Shown: positions 43,660-54,445, counted from the stretch's first letter. The stretch is 64,000 bases of DNA from Symsagittifera roscoffensis (GCF_963678635.1 NC_087071.1:47104889-47168888); one strand, 5' to 3'. Translations and numbers: made by a program. The notes: generated by a model from the letters alone, not told the origin.

Positions 43660-43860
43660 AGCTGGACCAATAGGAGACTTGACTGGAAGAGGTGACCAGC
43701 CGAGTGGGAAAGTGGTTCAGGGACACTTGAGCTGAACCAATAGGAGACTTGATTGGAAGAGGTGACCAGCCGAGTGGAAAAGTGGTTCAGGGACACTTAG
43801 CTGAACCAATAGGAGACTGGACTGGAACAGGTGACCAGTCGAGTGGGAAAGCAGCCAAGA
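43660..43860 (+). repeat. About 60-bp tandem repeat in A leader
   Basis: Three units of ACCAATAGGAGACTTGACTG, GAAGAGGTGACCAGCCGAGT and GGGAAAGTGGTTCAGGGACA. Each allows stems GGTTCAG/CTGAACC and CTGG/CCAG; the first is kept across A, B and C although the loop differs. Confidence 0.75.
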
Positions 43861-44679
43861 GGGATTTGGCAATTCTCGAGTTCTCAAGTTGGGCAGAACG
43901 GGTATCGTTAGAATCCACATTACATTATAGGAGATAAGTGTAAAATTGGATAAGCGAAATCCCCCAGTTTTGAGGAACGTTTTTACTTGAGCAGGCCTGG
44001 AAACAGGTCTACGGTTTTCTCTTGAGAGGTTTAGCACCCGGCGCTTAAAGTAATTTTTAGGCTTAAGAAGGGGGGCTAGAAAGGGGGGAGGTTAGAAGGG
44101 GGACTGGTTAAGTTAGAGGTTGGCGGTTGTAAATTGTAAAAAGGGGGAAATTAGAGTAACTAATTAGTCGACATCGTTGACTTAGTTACATTAGAAATTA
44201 ACACGCGTTGGTAATATTAGGTGGAGATCCAAAATTCAACTCGAGTTAAGACTGGTACGCTGGTTGGTTTGGTAGGGGGGACCGGATATAGACAGCTTTT
44301 GTGATACCCCATAAGATCACTAGTGGGGGGAGGAAAACGCGTGGCAATTAGGTACCAGACAATTTTTTTTTTAGACGAAAGGTAGACATTGGTCACCTTT
44401 AAATTTTAGGTGGGCTCATTTTTCTGTTTTTATTATTTTTCTTACTTAAAATTTTTGTTGCATTTTATTGAGGATTTGTGTTTGGTTTTATACGAACAGG
44501 TGATCACAAGATACCTGCGCACCTACATTGAAATAGAAACAACCAAAAAGAAGAGGGGGGTCAGCATTTGGCTTTTAAGAGAGGGTTTTTGGGAAAATTT
44601 TACTAGAGCTTGAGTGGTGGTACAAGGTACGGTGGTTCAAGAAGACCCTACAACGAGGAAGACACTCCGTGACGAGTAT

Positions 44680-45390
44680 TGGGACAGGGTCTTGGGACAG
44701 TGGTCTTGGGACAGGGTCTTGGGACAGTGGTCTTGGGACAGTGGTCTTGGGACAGGGTCTTGGGACAGTGGTCTTGGGACAGTGGTCTTGGGACAAGGTC
44801 TTGGGACAGTGGTCTTGGGACAGGGTCTTGGGACAGGGGTCTTGGGACAGTGGTCTTGGGACAGGGTCTTGGGACAGGGTCTTGGGACAGGGGTCTTGGG
44901 ACAGTGGTCTTGGGACAGGGTCTTGGGACAGTGGTCTTGGGACAGTCTTGGGACAGTGGTCTTGGGACACTAGTCTTGGGACACTAGTCTTGGGACACCA
45001 GCCTTGGGACACTGGTCTTGGGACACTGCCCTTGGGACACTAGTCTTGGGACACTAGTCTTGGGATACCAGCCTTGGGACACTGGTCTTGGGACACTACC
45101 CTTGGGACACTAGTCTTGGGACAGTAGTCTTGGGACACTAGCCTTGGGACACTAGTCTTGGGACAGTAGTCTTGGGACACTGGTCTTGGGACACTGCCCT
45201 TGGGACAGTAGTCTTGGGACACTAGCCTTGGGACACTAGCCTTGGGACAGTAGTCTTGGGACACTAGCCTTGGGACACTGGTCTTGGGACAGTAGTCTTG
45301 GGACACTAGTCTTGGAACAGTGGTCTTGGTACAAGGGTCTTAGGACACTAACGGAGAGTACTGTGATAGTGACGAATAGTCTTGGGACGG
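44680..45390 (+). repeat. 14-bp minisatellite in A leader
   Basis: Unit CTTGGGACAGTGGT, with a shortened variant (CTTGGGACAGGGT) and a second block with CTTGGGACACTAGT and GCCTTGGGACACTA. Same place and base unit as in B and C, but different copy order, so it has evolved separately in each copy. Confidence 0.9.
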
Positions 45391-45628
45391 TATAGAAATT
45401 GAAGTCAAATTACAACAAGTGCGTTTTAAGACAGAATAAGACAAATCGAAATAGGTAGGGTTGAGACCAAATTAAGGAAAATTTTTCGGAGGTTTTAGGA
45501 AGAGAATTGGATAAGGTTTTTAACACGTTGTACAGAATTTGTTACCACAAAAAATATTTTTTTTTACCCTTAGAATAGAATCGTGTATATAATAAAATTG
45601 TAAATAAAAGCAGTTGTAAATAGAAATA

Positions 45629-46782
45629 ATGAGGCGGAGTAGGGTACCGGTGCTCGAAAAAAGGTCAAGTGGATCAAACACGAAATATAATTCATCGCTG
45701 CGCGGAACGACATCAACGGGCCCAAAGATAACGAAGACGAACTTTTCAGTTAACATGGTCAGCACAAGGAGTACAGCGGACAACAGGGCGAAAGAGGGCA
45801 CGGAAGGGGAGCGAGTAGAACCCACCATCGAGATTGATCTAGAGACACCCGATCAAAGTGTGGATGAAACAAGGAAGATGGCGACAGAGTCAACTCCAAT
45901 GCCCAATGCAGAGGAACCGAACCAGAAACCCATAGAGTTCTCACCGATAGATGACGCGGAAGATGCAATAGGCAACACCGAAGAAACGGTGAAAGAAGAC
46001 TCTCAAGTAAAGAGGACATCTTTTACGGAAAAATTGGGAATAATGTTCGGAATAAAAACGAAAGAAAACGTGACTGAAGAACCAAAAGCAGAAAGAGCAC
46101 GAACATTTGGTACAGTGAGCACGAAAACGACAGAAACCGGCCAGAATGAGGAACAAGCTAAAGCAGAGGCTACGGCCGAAGAGAAACTCACGGCTGACCA
46201 TGAAGAGACTACCATTGAGCTGGGCGACTTGTTGGCGAAATTAAATATCAGATCGACAAAAGACTTAAGAACAGTGAAGAAGACAGAGAGGTGATAAAAA
46301 AGGAGATAAGATACAACAAGCACGAGTATCTAGACAGTTATTTTAACCTAGCTAAGGCAACAGAGGAGAGACTCAAGGAAATGTCAGATAAGGTAGAAGC
46401 CACCAATGAAGAACGAGAAAAGAACATCAAAACAGACATGCAACAGTTGAAGAACCGATATGATGATGTCAACAGCCAATTAGGGAGCCTGGAAAGGAGA
46501 ATGGACACAATGAGCAAGAGTCAAGCCGAGAGTTCGTGTGCAATACAGGCGAAGTTGGATGCAATCTTGAGAGGTTCTACTCCACAAGAAAGACCGGCAG
46601 CGGATCGTACGCAAAGCACCAGAGTTGACTTTGTAGAACCACAAAGGAACAAACGGCAATCGACACCGTTGCCCTTAACCAGGGATGCGATAAGCATAGC
46701 ACCAACAGCTGCGAAAACAAAAAACAATAATGAAGAATGGAACGTCGAATACAACGACTGCTCCGGGAGATTCAACAGCTAA
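45629..46782 (+). pseudogene. N-terminal Gag of A with two indels
   Basis: Starts at ATG 45629 (MRRSRVPVLEK). The frame is open for 221 codons; a 2-bp insertion near 46247 (relative to B) shifts it to a stop at 46292-46294. The coiled coil continues in the second frame (46291-46782). A 7-bp tandem duplication (AAAACA then AAAAACA) near 46715 returns to the original frame, which carries on into the long pol frame. The two changes add up to +9, so the frame outside is kept, but the stop between them prevents a full-length Gag. Confidence 0.85.
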
Positions 46783-49700
46783 CAGCAACACAGGACCGGA
46801 TGCTATGACATGGGCCAGCACTTGGGAGATGATGAACAGGACTCTAGAGGCCTTCGCCACGAGGAACACTGACTCGAGCGACAGGAGAGAGGGAAAATCA
46901 AGAAAGACATTCAAGAAGCCAAAAGAATTCAAGGACGACTCCGATGGATGCATTGACACTTGGGTGGAAGTGATGAGATTACATCTAGAACAAGACAACT
47001 TGAGTGACGAAAGACAAGCATGTACAGCCATACTGAGCAACTTGGAAGGAACGGCATTAAAATGCGTGGTCGCAAAGAAGGAGGAAGAACGTGACACCGC
47101 GGACAAGATCTTCGAGATATTGCTGAATCGATTCGGGTCAGGCATGAAGGGTCACCAAGCGATGATGCGATTTGAAAAGAGAAGGCAGAGGGACGACGAG
47201 TCAATAGATCGGTTCCTAGATGACCTCGAGAGCTTGAGAAGGAGGAGTGACCCAGAGGAGTCGACAAATAGACGGAACTTTAGCATTGCCTCGAAGTTCA
47301 TCGATGGGGTGAAAAGTGATGACTTAAGGACAATGTTAGCAACATACTACACATTGTCGAAGGACAGCGCACCCACCCCAGAAGAAATGAGACAGAAATC
47401 AAGAGAATACATGCTGATGAAACCTAAGAAGTACTCATATTCCGAAAACAGGAACACGCAAGGGGGAAGCCAACCCCAGAGGTCATCATGGTACAAACCT
47501 AGAGATGATATGGACAAGCGCAGATCATGCGCGAACTGCGGGTCAGCGGATCATCATGTGGCTGACTGCACAACGTACAAACAAGGCATGAAGAGCCTAG
47601 GTTATGCACCGGATGAAGAGGATATGAGCCAGATGGAGGAACACGAGTACTATAATGGCTTGATCATCAAGATAGGCGCCAGATGCTTCTTCTGTAACCA
47701 GGAGGGGCACTTCAGAATGGATTGTCCCTTGTTCTGGGAAGCGGTCAAGGACCAGAATCACCCCAAACATAAGTTGGCATTAGCGGCGGTGCAGAATCAG
47801 CGGAACAGGCAAAACGAGTTTGAATCTAGGAACTTGGGGGCACCAAACACCGAATTGCCGACGAAGACAGTGAAAGCTGTTACACATGTTAGTGGTGCGT
47901 TAGAGTCCGCGGCCGGAAGCTCTCTAGAGATAAATTATGAGAAAGCGGCGACGGAAGCAATTGCCAAAGTGAAACAAGATCTGGCTGCGAAAGAAATAGA
48001 GCAACGACTAAAGTTGGAGATCGAAAGACAGAATTTTAACGGAGCATTAACCGGATCGAACTCAATACCAGAGGCTAGAACGGGCTCAATGAAGACCGGG
48101 AATTGTAACACCGTGAAAATGGTGACAGGTAAACCTTTTGGAATATCGAAAATCGGAGCAAGAATAATGTCGATAATCACAGTGGGCGGACACGAGGTAA
48201 CCAGAAACTTGAGCGAGCCGAGCGACCAGACGATAATGCACATTGACGTGTATGCAGACTACTTGAGTGGAATAAGTCCACAAACGACTTCTAGAGCGCT
48301 CAGGGCACTACTCACGAGAGGGGGCAGCAAATCGGTACGTGTTGATAATAGGTACACTGAAGCTTATGGTCCACACGAGGTCATGCTAAATATAGATGGA
48401 ATCAACATCTATACCAAGACGATGATAACATGCGACGAAGACCTAATTGGACAAATCTATGTAGGGAAAGAAGAGTTGAAAGTAAGATCGATCGGACACT
48501 GTGCCATGCTTGAAGAAGATGCAATGCACATCGGGACGGAAGCAGACGTGACAGGGCACGTGCTAGACATAAATGGCAAAAAGACTCAGTTGCGTGGATT
48601 ACTTGACACGGGAGCAGTCTTGAGCGTCATACCAATCGAAACATGGGAAAAGATGGGCTTTGACAAAGGTGACTTGATAGACTCGAGAATACGGCTGTCA
48701 GCTGCAAACAAAGGGGCCCTACGGGTGCTGGGCAGGACGCCGATAATAGCCCTCAATTTGGGGGAACGTAACCTGTGGATGAGCTTCATCGTGGTAGAAA
48801 ACCTAGATGAATCTGACCAATTCATTTTGGGCAGAGACTTCATCAGGAATTTCGACGTAACGATTGATCTAAATAATGCAATGTTCAGGATACGGAACCC
48901 GGATAGGAGGTACGCAATCAAACCGGTAAATTTAATAATGGCGAATGAAAACAAAGCACCGGTATTCTTGAGTAGGAGAGTGAGGTTAAAAGCTAATGAA
49001 GCGGCAATCGTAAGCTTGAGGATGAAAAATTATAATGAACTAAGTGACAACAAGCAAGTGTGTATAGTTCCGAATCCCAATAGTCAAAGCGCTGCTGTTT
49101 TAGGAAGATCATTTTCGATAACGAAGAGCGGCCTCTGCGTCAGTGTCTTGTTGAATACCCTTGATATACCGATCACGATACAGAGAGGGAGGAAGCTGGG
49201 ATATGCTTTACCGGTTAAAACTCGATATGAAACAATTGAAAACTCAAAACAAAATGAAGTTGTTGATTGTCCCAACCACAGGGACAAAATTTGTATCTTG
49301 AGACGATTGCAGAGAATAAAAGATTCTTCAGGTCTTATCAAATCACTTAAGTCAGAAACGGACGATGGGCTTTCGAGCTGTTCGAACTTTCCAGAGCGAC
49401 CCACACTAGATGAAATGCAAATTGATAAACCGGTCCTGCCGGAGATTGAACATTTAAGGGGCAAACTGAAAGATGAACAGCTCGAAGCTATCAAGGACGT
49501 ACTAGAGCGAAACGAGGAGGTCTTTTCAAGGCATAAGGCGGATATCGGGTGTTGTAATTTTGTTGAACATGAAATTGAACTTGAGGAAAACGCGGTACCA
49601 CACAGGGAGGGGGCGAGGCGCATGACCCCACACAAATCGGACGCGTGTAGAAAAGAAATCGAAACGTTACTAGAGTATGACATGATAGAACCATCCAAGT

Positions 49701-52700
49701 CACCGTGGGCGTGTGGAGTAGTGATGGCCAAAAAGAAAGGCGACCAGTTAAGGTTTTGTTGTGACTTTCGATACCTGAACTCCGTCACGGTGAAGGATGC
49801 CTATCCCATACCTAGAATTGATGAGAGCCTCTCGAAGTTAGGTGATGCGAAATTTTTTACGACTCTTGATTTAGGCTCGGCCTTTTGGCAGGTACCATTA
49901 AGGAAGCAAGACAGGGACAAGACAGGGTTCGCCTGTGAGTTGGGTCTGTTTCAATGGAAACGGATGCCGTTTGGACTCTGCAATGCAACAGCCACGTTTC
50001 AGCGGCTGATGGCACACGCGTTGATAGGCGTGACGAAGAAGTACGGCAACCTGGTAATGTGCTACGTGGACGACGTGGTAATAGCAACGCCAACACTAGA
50101 AGACCACATCGAGAGGCTTGACGAGGTGTTCGCGTGCATGAAAAGATCGGGGCTGAAGTGTAAACCATCAAAGTGCGAGATACTCAAGGACTCGATCAAA
50201 TACTTGGGCAGGATGGTAGATAAACACGGTATCAGACCTGACCCAGACGCCGTGGAAGCAGTCCTAACCTGGAAATCACCGAAGACGGAACACCAGCTGA
50301 TGAGCTTCCTGGGTTTCGCCAACTATTATAGAGAATTCATCAAGGGATATGCGGACAAAGTATACCCGATGCAACAATTAATGAGACATAAGGGCAAGAA
50401 GTTCACGTGGAACAACGCGGCAGAAGAGTCATTCCAGAGAGTAAAGAAAGAGCTGTGTGAGGCACCAGTACTGGGTATGCCGACTGAGAAAGGGATGTAC
50501 GTGCTAGACACGGATGCATCAGTAGTCGCTATTTCTGGGATTCTCCATCAAGAACAAGAATGGAATGGGAAGACAGTCTTGAGACCAATAGCATACGGGA
50601 GCAAGGTCCTAAGTGACACAGAAATGAAGTACGGAGCACCGAAAGCAGAGATGTTCGCGGTGGTCACCTTTGTCGAAAAATACAGAGCATACTTAGGCAG
50701 TGAGCCCTTCAAGCTGCGAGTCGACAACCGAGCACTAAGCTGGCTGAAAACGTACTCAATGGACCAGAGCTATATTGGGAGGTGGATAGTTCGCTTGGAT
50801 GGATACAACATGATAATTGAGCACAGAACACGAGATAAACATCAAAATGCTGACAGCTTGAGTAAGAAGACGGAGTTCTACGAGAGGCAAGAACAAAGAG
50901 AGGCGGACAGACCTGAGATCAAAGACGGCTTCTCCTTTATGGACAAAGAAACGTACGACAGTCTTCCACTCACGAGATGGCTGGACAAATCAGGCAAACC
51001 GATTGAAGATCATCCCGAATTGCCGAAAGAGCCTCTTGAAAAGACCATCTTGAAGAAAAGCAGAGGGATTCCGATAGGAATAATGCTCAAGTCCAAGATC
51101 GTGAGGGAAACACTTAAGGCAAAAGGTTATGATCTCATCCTGGTAGAGGAGGGAACGGTCCGAATAGATGAAGACTTAATGAGGTTGCTTGAGAAACTAT
51201 CAGATGACAAGCCCTTGATCCAAGGGAAAGGTCAGGAGGCACCGGAACTAACCATACTTCGGAGAGAAGAAACAGTGAACAATACTGACGTCCCAAAAGG
51301 AAGCATCACTGATAGCAAGGAAGTTGTGCGATCACTAGTTGAAAAAATCCCCGAAAAAATTCTGGAACAGACAAAAGTCAGGGATAAGAAAGTAACATTC
51401 AGAGAAGAAGTTGAACACCTGGGACTAGATCAAGAGTCCGGGGAGTGGTCCAGATTCTTGGAAGAAGACGAAACCGGAGAAGGGAAATTGTCCGGGGAGC
51501 GTGAAGAATGGGATGAAGACTCGGATGAGAGCAGCGAAGACCAAGACAGTCTATGCATGATACTGGCGGAAGAGAAGATAAGACAGCACGACAGGGAATT
51601 ACAGACGGATCCATCTTCAGGGACGTATAATCTGGAAATACAAGAGGTACGAGGTGGTGAAGAGCTCGAGAAAATAGCAGTTTCAAGAAAACCACTAAGG
51701 GAACTATCGTGCAACTCAAACGTCAGAACGAATCTGGTACCAGAAGACGACATGAAAATCGTGAAAAGGATGATATGTGTGAAGCTGAGCGATGACATCC
51801 ACAACCCTGGTGAAATGAATGGACAGATCATGGCGCTAAAGGAGCACGTTAAGGCGAGATACAGGCTGTCTGACCTAATAAGGGCCCAGAAGAATGACAA
51901 AATGACAAGTAACCTCTCCAAATGGATCCATTCGGGAGTCAAGGAGAAGGGGGAACTTGAGGAAGACAGCTACAAGATCTTGAGCCAGTTCTACAAAGAA
52001 AAGAGAGATTTACTTTATCACACAGCTGAAGGGGTGGTAGCGTGCAAGAGAAGAGATGAGGAAAAAATATTACACAAACACAACCTCATCATACTACCAC
52101 AACTGTACCAAACGGAAGTGCTTTTCAGATCACACGACCAGATGGGCCATCAGGGGATAGATAAAGTACGACAAAGGATACTTCACAGGTTTGACTGGCC
52201 GGGAATGAGAAAAGCTTGCGAGAGGTGGGTGAATGCCTGCCTAGCATGCCTTCAAGTAAAAGACCCAAGGAAGATGAAGTTTCCCCTCAAGTCTGTCGAG
52301 AGTTCGGAATTCAATGAAGTGGTGCAGATAGGCCATCAGAAAATCTGCATGACGGAGTCGGGTTATAACCAAATACTAGTTATAATAGATCACTTCACCA
52401 AATTGGCGGAAGCGGTTCCGTGCCAGACAGCCTCAGCAGAGGAGACATGTGATCACCTGATAACGCATTGGATATCGCGATATGGTTGTCCAATGACTTT
52501 CCAGTCAGACAACGGCAAGGCTTTTGTGGGGGACTTGACAAAAGAATTGATGAAGAGATCACACATTGCTCAAGCACACTCGACGACCTATCATCCACAG
52601 ACCAATGGGTTGGTAGAGAGACAGAACAGGACACTGGTCAACATGCTCAGGGTGTACTGCTCGAGATACATGACGGACTGGGACAAATACCTGCCACAAG

Positions 52701-54445
52701 TAGTAGGAGCCTATAATAGTACTCAGCACTCAACGACGGGTATCAGTCCTTTCATGATGTTGACAGGCAGGGAAAGGGCAATGCCTCTAACATTCTTCTA
52801 CCCGGAGTACGAGGGGAAGAGGACGTCACCTCAAGCATACGTGAAGGAAGCGATCAAAAGACAACAAGAGCTAAACGAGCTATGTCGGAGAAACACGGCG
52901 CAAGCGCAAATGAGGCAACGCAAGAAATATGACGAAAAGATACTAAGAGCAAAGCCATACGAAGTGGGCCAATACGTGTGGGTTTTCCAAAATGTCATAC
53001 CGCCCAAGGGAACAAAGAAACTACTCAAGAAATGGAGAGGACCGTTCATGATTACGGAAGTACATCAACAAGGAAGGTTCTATCGCTTGAGTACAGGGCG
53101 AGCAGCACATTACGAAAATCTGAAGCCTCACATTCCGTCTCCGGAGGACTGGTGCCTGCCAAAAGACATGGAAGGTCTTGAGTACCTGGTGGTGGAACCA
53201 GCGTGCGAAGTGAATGAGAAAGGCACTAGAGAGAAAAATGATGGTAATGAGAACTTGAGTTTGGACGACAACGAAAAGATAGAAGTGGAGTCGGATGCAG
53301 GTTCATTTGTAGAAGAAGACTGGAACGATCCCGAGCAAAACGAGGTACCGAAGTGGATGGAACCGGATCGACCAACACCACCGGAAACCAGGACGGGCAA
53401 TCGTAAACGAACAGGTATGAGGTACAATAGGTACGGGGATGACTTCTTGATCGATAAGATACAGCCAGACAAGTTGGGCGATGAACTACTAAGCGCAGGC
53501 GAACTGGAGGCCGAAGAGGAATGGCAAGTGATTGACGATGGTGGACATTATCCGCAGGATGATTACTCGACGCCAGAATTGGAGACGGATCTCGAGCAGA
53601 GTGAAATAGAAAGGAGGGAGAACACGAACTTGAGGATTCTAGAGTGGATGCGTGAGGTCAAAGACGAGAGCCGCGAAGGACAAAGCATTCAGCAAATCGA
53701 TGTATCAGCAGCAAATTACATGAAGACAGAGGACCCTCTTTTCGGATGGACAGCAACAGACAGGCCACTGGACATCCCCAAGGACAATTCAGACCCGACT
53801 ACATCGACGGGGACGTCGATAAATATTTTTGTCCGGGGAGTGGGGGTAGGACTTACCCACACCGAAAATTTGATGATAAAGAAGCTCAAGGAAGTGAGGG
53901 AAACAAGCGGATTGGAACTGGAGGAAGAAGAACAAGAGCCTACCATAGGAAGGAATTTCAAAACGAAATTCGAAATACCCAATGAATACTCAGAGAACAT
54001 CATGATAACGGATAGCGACTTCATCCTGTCAAACAGGACCAGCGCGATCTGCATCACGGCGGACATGAGTTTCAAATCAAGATTGGAGGCTGACTTCAAA
54101 AGAGAGTACCAGAACGTAGAGTTTCTGTTCAGACAGAGGCCAGGACTGGGAGGCATAGCGGCGCTTCCACCGTCAGTGGCACAAGTCCCGGGCAAATACC
54201 TCTGCTTCCTAGTAACGAGAGTCAACGACAGAAACATAATTGATCCCGAACACGTGATATTGGCACTGACAAGACTACGTGACTTCATGATTGAAAGAAG
54301 AATAGTGGAGGTCTCGATGCCGGTGTACGACCCAAACAGGGGCAAACTGAGCTCGAGGGAATTGTATGCTATCCTACATGTGGTCTTTGCAGAAACCGAG
54401 ATAATGGTGCATCTTCACAAGAAGTACTACTTGAGCATCGCCTGA
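46730..54445 (+). CDS. Gag core-Pol polyprotein of A, 2,571 codons, with C-terminal macro-like domain
   Basis: One frame; the ATG at 46730 is internal, the true start being 45629. Residues: Gag core about 50-200; CCHC knuckles 267-280 and 319-332; aspartic protease DTGA at 626; RT with YVDD at 1112; RNase H with Asp1260 and Asp1262; acidic spacer about 1370-1790; integrase H1802, H1807, C1837, C1840, then the core with Asp1927 and Glu1963. The first core Asp (1868) is Gly here but Asp in B, so A integrase is probably inactive. GPY/F-like segment near 2100, second acidic spacer, and about 2430-2571 a macro-like domain (SAICITADMSFKSRLEADF, KYLCFLVTR, EVSMPVYDP, VVFAETEIMVHL) ending at the stop. 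Gag and Pol share one frame, which is less common in Ty3/gypsy. Confidence 0.9.
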   Translation: MKNGTSNTTTAPGDSTANSNTGPDAMTWASTWEMMNRTLEAFATRNTDSSDRREGKSRKTFKKPKEFKDDSDGCIDTWVEVMRLHLEQDNLSDERQACTAILSNLEGTALKCVVAKKEEERDTADKIFEILLNRFGSGMKGHQAMMRFEKRRQRDDESIDRFLDDLESLRRRSDPEESTNRRNFSIASKFIDGVKSDDLRTMLATYYTLSKDSAPTPEEMRQKSREYMLMKPKKYSYSENRNTQGGSQPQRSSWYKPRDDMDKRRSCANCGSADHHVADCTTYKQGMKSLGYAPDEEDMSQMEEHEYYNGLIIKIGARCFFCNQEGHFRMDCPLFWEAVKDQNHPKHKLALAAVQNQRNRQNEFESRNLGAPNTELPTKTVKAVTHVSGALESAAGSSLEINYEKAATEAIAKVKQDLAAKEIEQRLKLEIERQNFNGALTGSNSIPEARTGSMKTGNCNTVKMVTGKPFGISKIGARIMSIITVGGHEVTRNLSEPSDQTIMHIDVYADYLSGISPQTTSRALRALLTRGGSKSVRVDNRYTEAYGPHEVMLNIDGINIYTKTMITCDEDLIGQIYVGKEELKVRSIGHCAMLEEDAMHIGTEADVTGHVLDINGKKTQLRGLLDTGAVLSVIPIETWEKMGFDKGDLIDSRIRLSAANKGALRVLGRTPIIALNLGERNLWMSFIVVENLDESDQFILGRDFIRNFDVTIDLNNAMFRIRNPDRRYAIKPVNLIMANENKAPVFLSRRVRLKANEAAIVSLRMKNYNELSDNKQVCIVPNPNSQSAAVLGRSFSITKSGLCVSVLLNTLDIPITIQRGRKLGYALPVKTRYETIENSKQNEVVDCPNHRDKICILRRLQRIKDSSGLIKSLKSETDDGLSSCSNFPERPTLDEMQIDKPVLPEIEHLRGKLKDEQLEAIKDVLERNEEVFSRHKADIGCCNFVEHEIELEENAVPHREGARRMTPHKSDACRKEIETLLEYDMIEPSKSPWACGVVMAKKKGDQLRFCCDFRYLNSVTVKDAYPIPRIDESLSKLGDAKFFTTLDLGSAFWQVPLRKQDRDKTGFACELGLFQWKRMPFGLCNATATFQRLMAHALIGVTKKYGNLVMCYVDDVVIATPTLEDHIERLDEVFACMKRSGLKCKPSKCEILKDSIKYLGRMVDKHGIRPDPDAVEAVLTWKSPKTEHQLMSFLGFANYYREFIKGYADKVYPMQQLMRHKGKKFTWNNAAEESFQRVKKELCEAPVLGMPTEKGMYVLDTDASVVAISGILHQEQEWNGKTVLRPIAYGSKVLSDTEMKYGAPKAEMFAVVTFVEKYRAYLGSEPFKLRVDNRALSWLKTYSMDQSYIGRWIVRLDGYNMIIEHRTRDKHQNADSLSKKTEFYERQEQREADRPEIKDGFSFMDKETYDSLPLTRWLDKSGKPIEDHPELPKEPLEKTILKKSRGIPIGIMLKSKIVRETLKAKGYDLILVEEGTVRIDEDLMRLLEKLSDDKPLIQGKGQEAPELTILRREETVNNTDVPKGSITDSKEVVRSLVEKIPEKILEQTKVRDKKVTFREEVEHLGLDQESGEWSRFLEEDETGEGKLSGEREEWDEDSDESSEDQDSLCMILAEEKIRQHDRELQTDPSSGTYNLEIQEVRGGEELEKIAVSRKPLRELSCNSNVRTNLVPEDDMKIVKRMICVKLSDDIHNPGEMNGQIMALKEHVKARYRLSDLIRAQKNDKMTSNLSKWIHSGVKEKGELEEDSYKILSQFYKEKRDLLYHTAEGVVACKRRDEEKILHKHNLIILPQLYQTEVLFRSHDQMGHQGIDKVRQRILHRFDWPGMRKACERWVNACLACLQVKDPRKMKFPLKSVESSEFNEVVQIGHQKICMTESGYNQILVIIDHFTKLAEAVPCQTASAEETCDHLITHWISRYGCPMTFQSDNGKAFVGDLTKELMKRSHIAQAHSTTYHPQTNGLVERQNRTLVNMLRVYCSRYMTDWDKYLPQVVGAYNSTQHSTTGISPFMMLTGRERAMPLTFFYPEYEGKRTSPQAYVKEAIKRQQELNELCRRNTAQAQMRQRKKYDEKILRAKPYEVGQYVWVFQNVIPPKGTKKLLKKWRGPFMITEVHQQGRFYRLSTGRAAHYENLKPHIPSPEDWCLPKDMEGLEYLVVEPACEVNEKGTREKNDGNENLSLDDNEKIEVESDAGSFVEEDWNDPEQNEVPKWMEPDRPTPPETRTGNRKRTGMRYNRYGDDFLIDKIQPDKLGDELLSAGELEAEEEWQVIDDGGHYPQDDYSTPELETDLEQSEIERRENTNLRILEWMREVKDESREGQSIQQIDVSAANYMKTEDPLFGWTATDRPLDIPKDNSDPTTSTGTSINIFVRGVGVGLTHTENLMIKKLKEVRETSGLELEEEEQEPTIGRNFKTKFEIPNEYSENIMITDSDFILSNRTSAICITADMSFKSRLEADFKREYQNVEFLFRQRPGLGGIAALPPSVAQVPGKYLCFLVTRVNDRNIIDPEHVILALTRLRDFMIERRIVEVSMPVYDPNRGKLSSRELYAILHVVFAETEIMVHLHKKYYLSIA

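Larger units (their letters stand above)
43195..45628 (+). other. Leader of element A
   Basis: About 2.4 kb without a credible gene: A-rich tract (about 43398-43490), three 60-bp hairpin repeats (43660-43860), unique sequence, 14-bp minisatellite (44680-45390), about 240 bp, then gag. Many ATGs precede gag, so scanning from the cap is unlikely to be the only way gag is translated. Confidence 0.7.

Noticed and set aside
40100-44600. A large palindrome as a possible foldback transposon or bidirectional element
   Set aside because: The centre is a clean junction where a full LTR starts inside a truncated LTR, so two head-to-head copies explain it.
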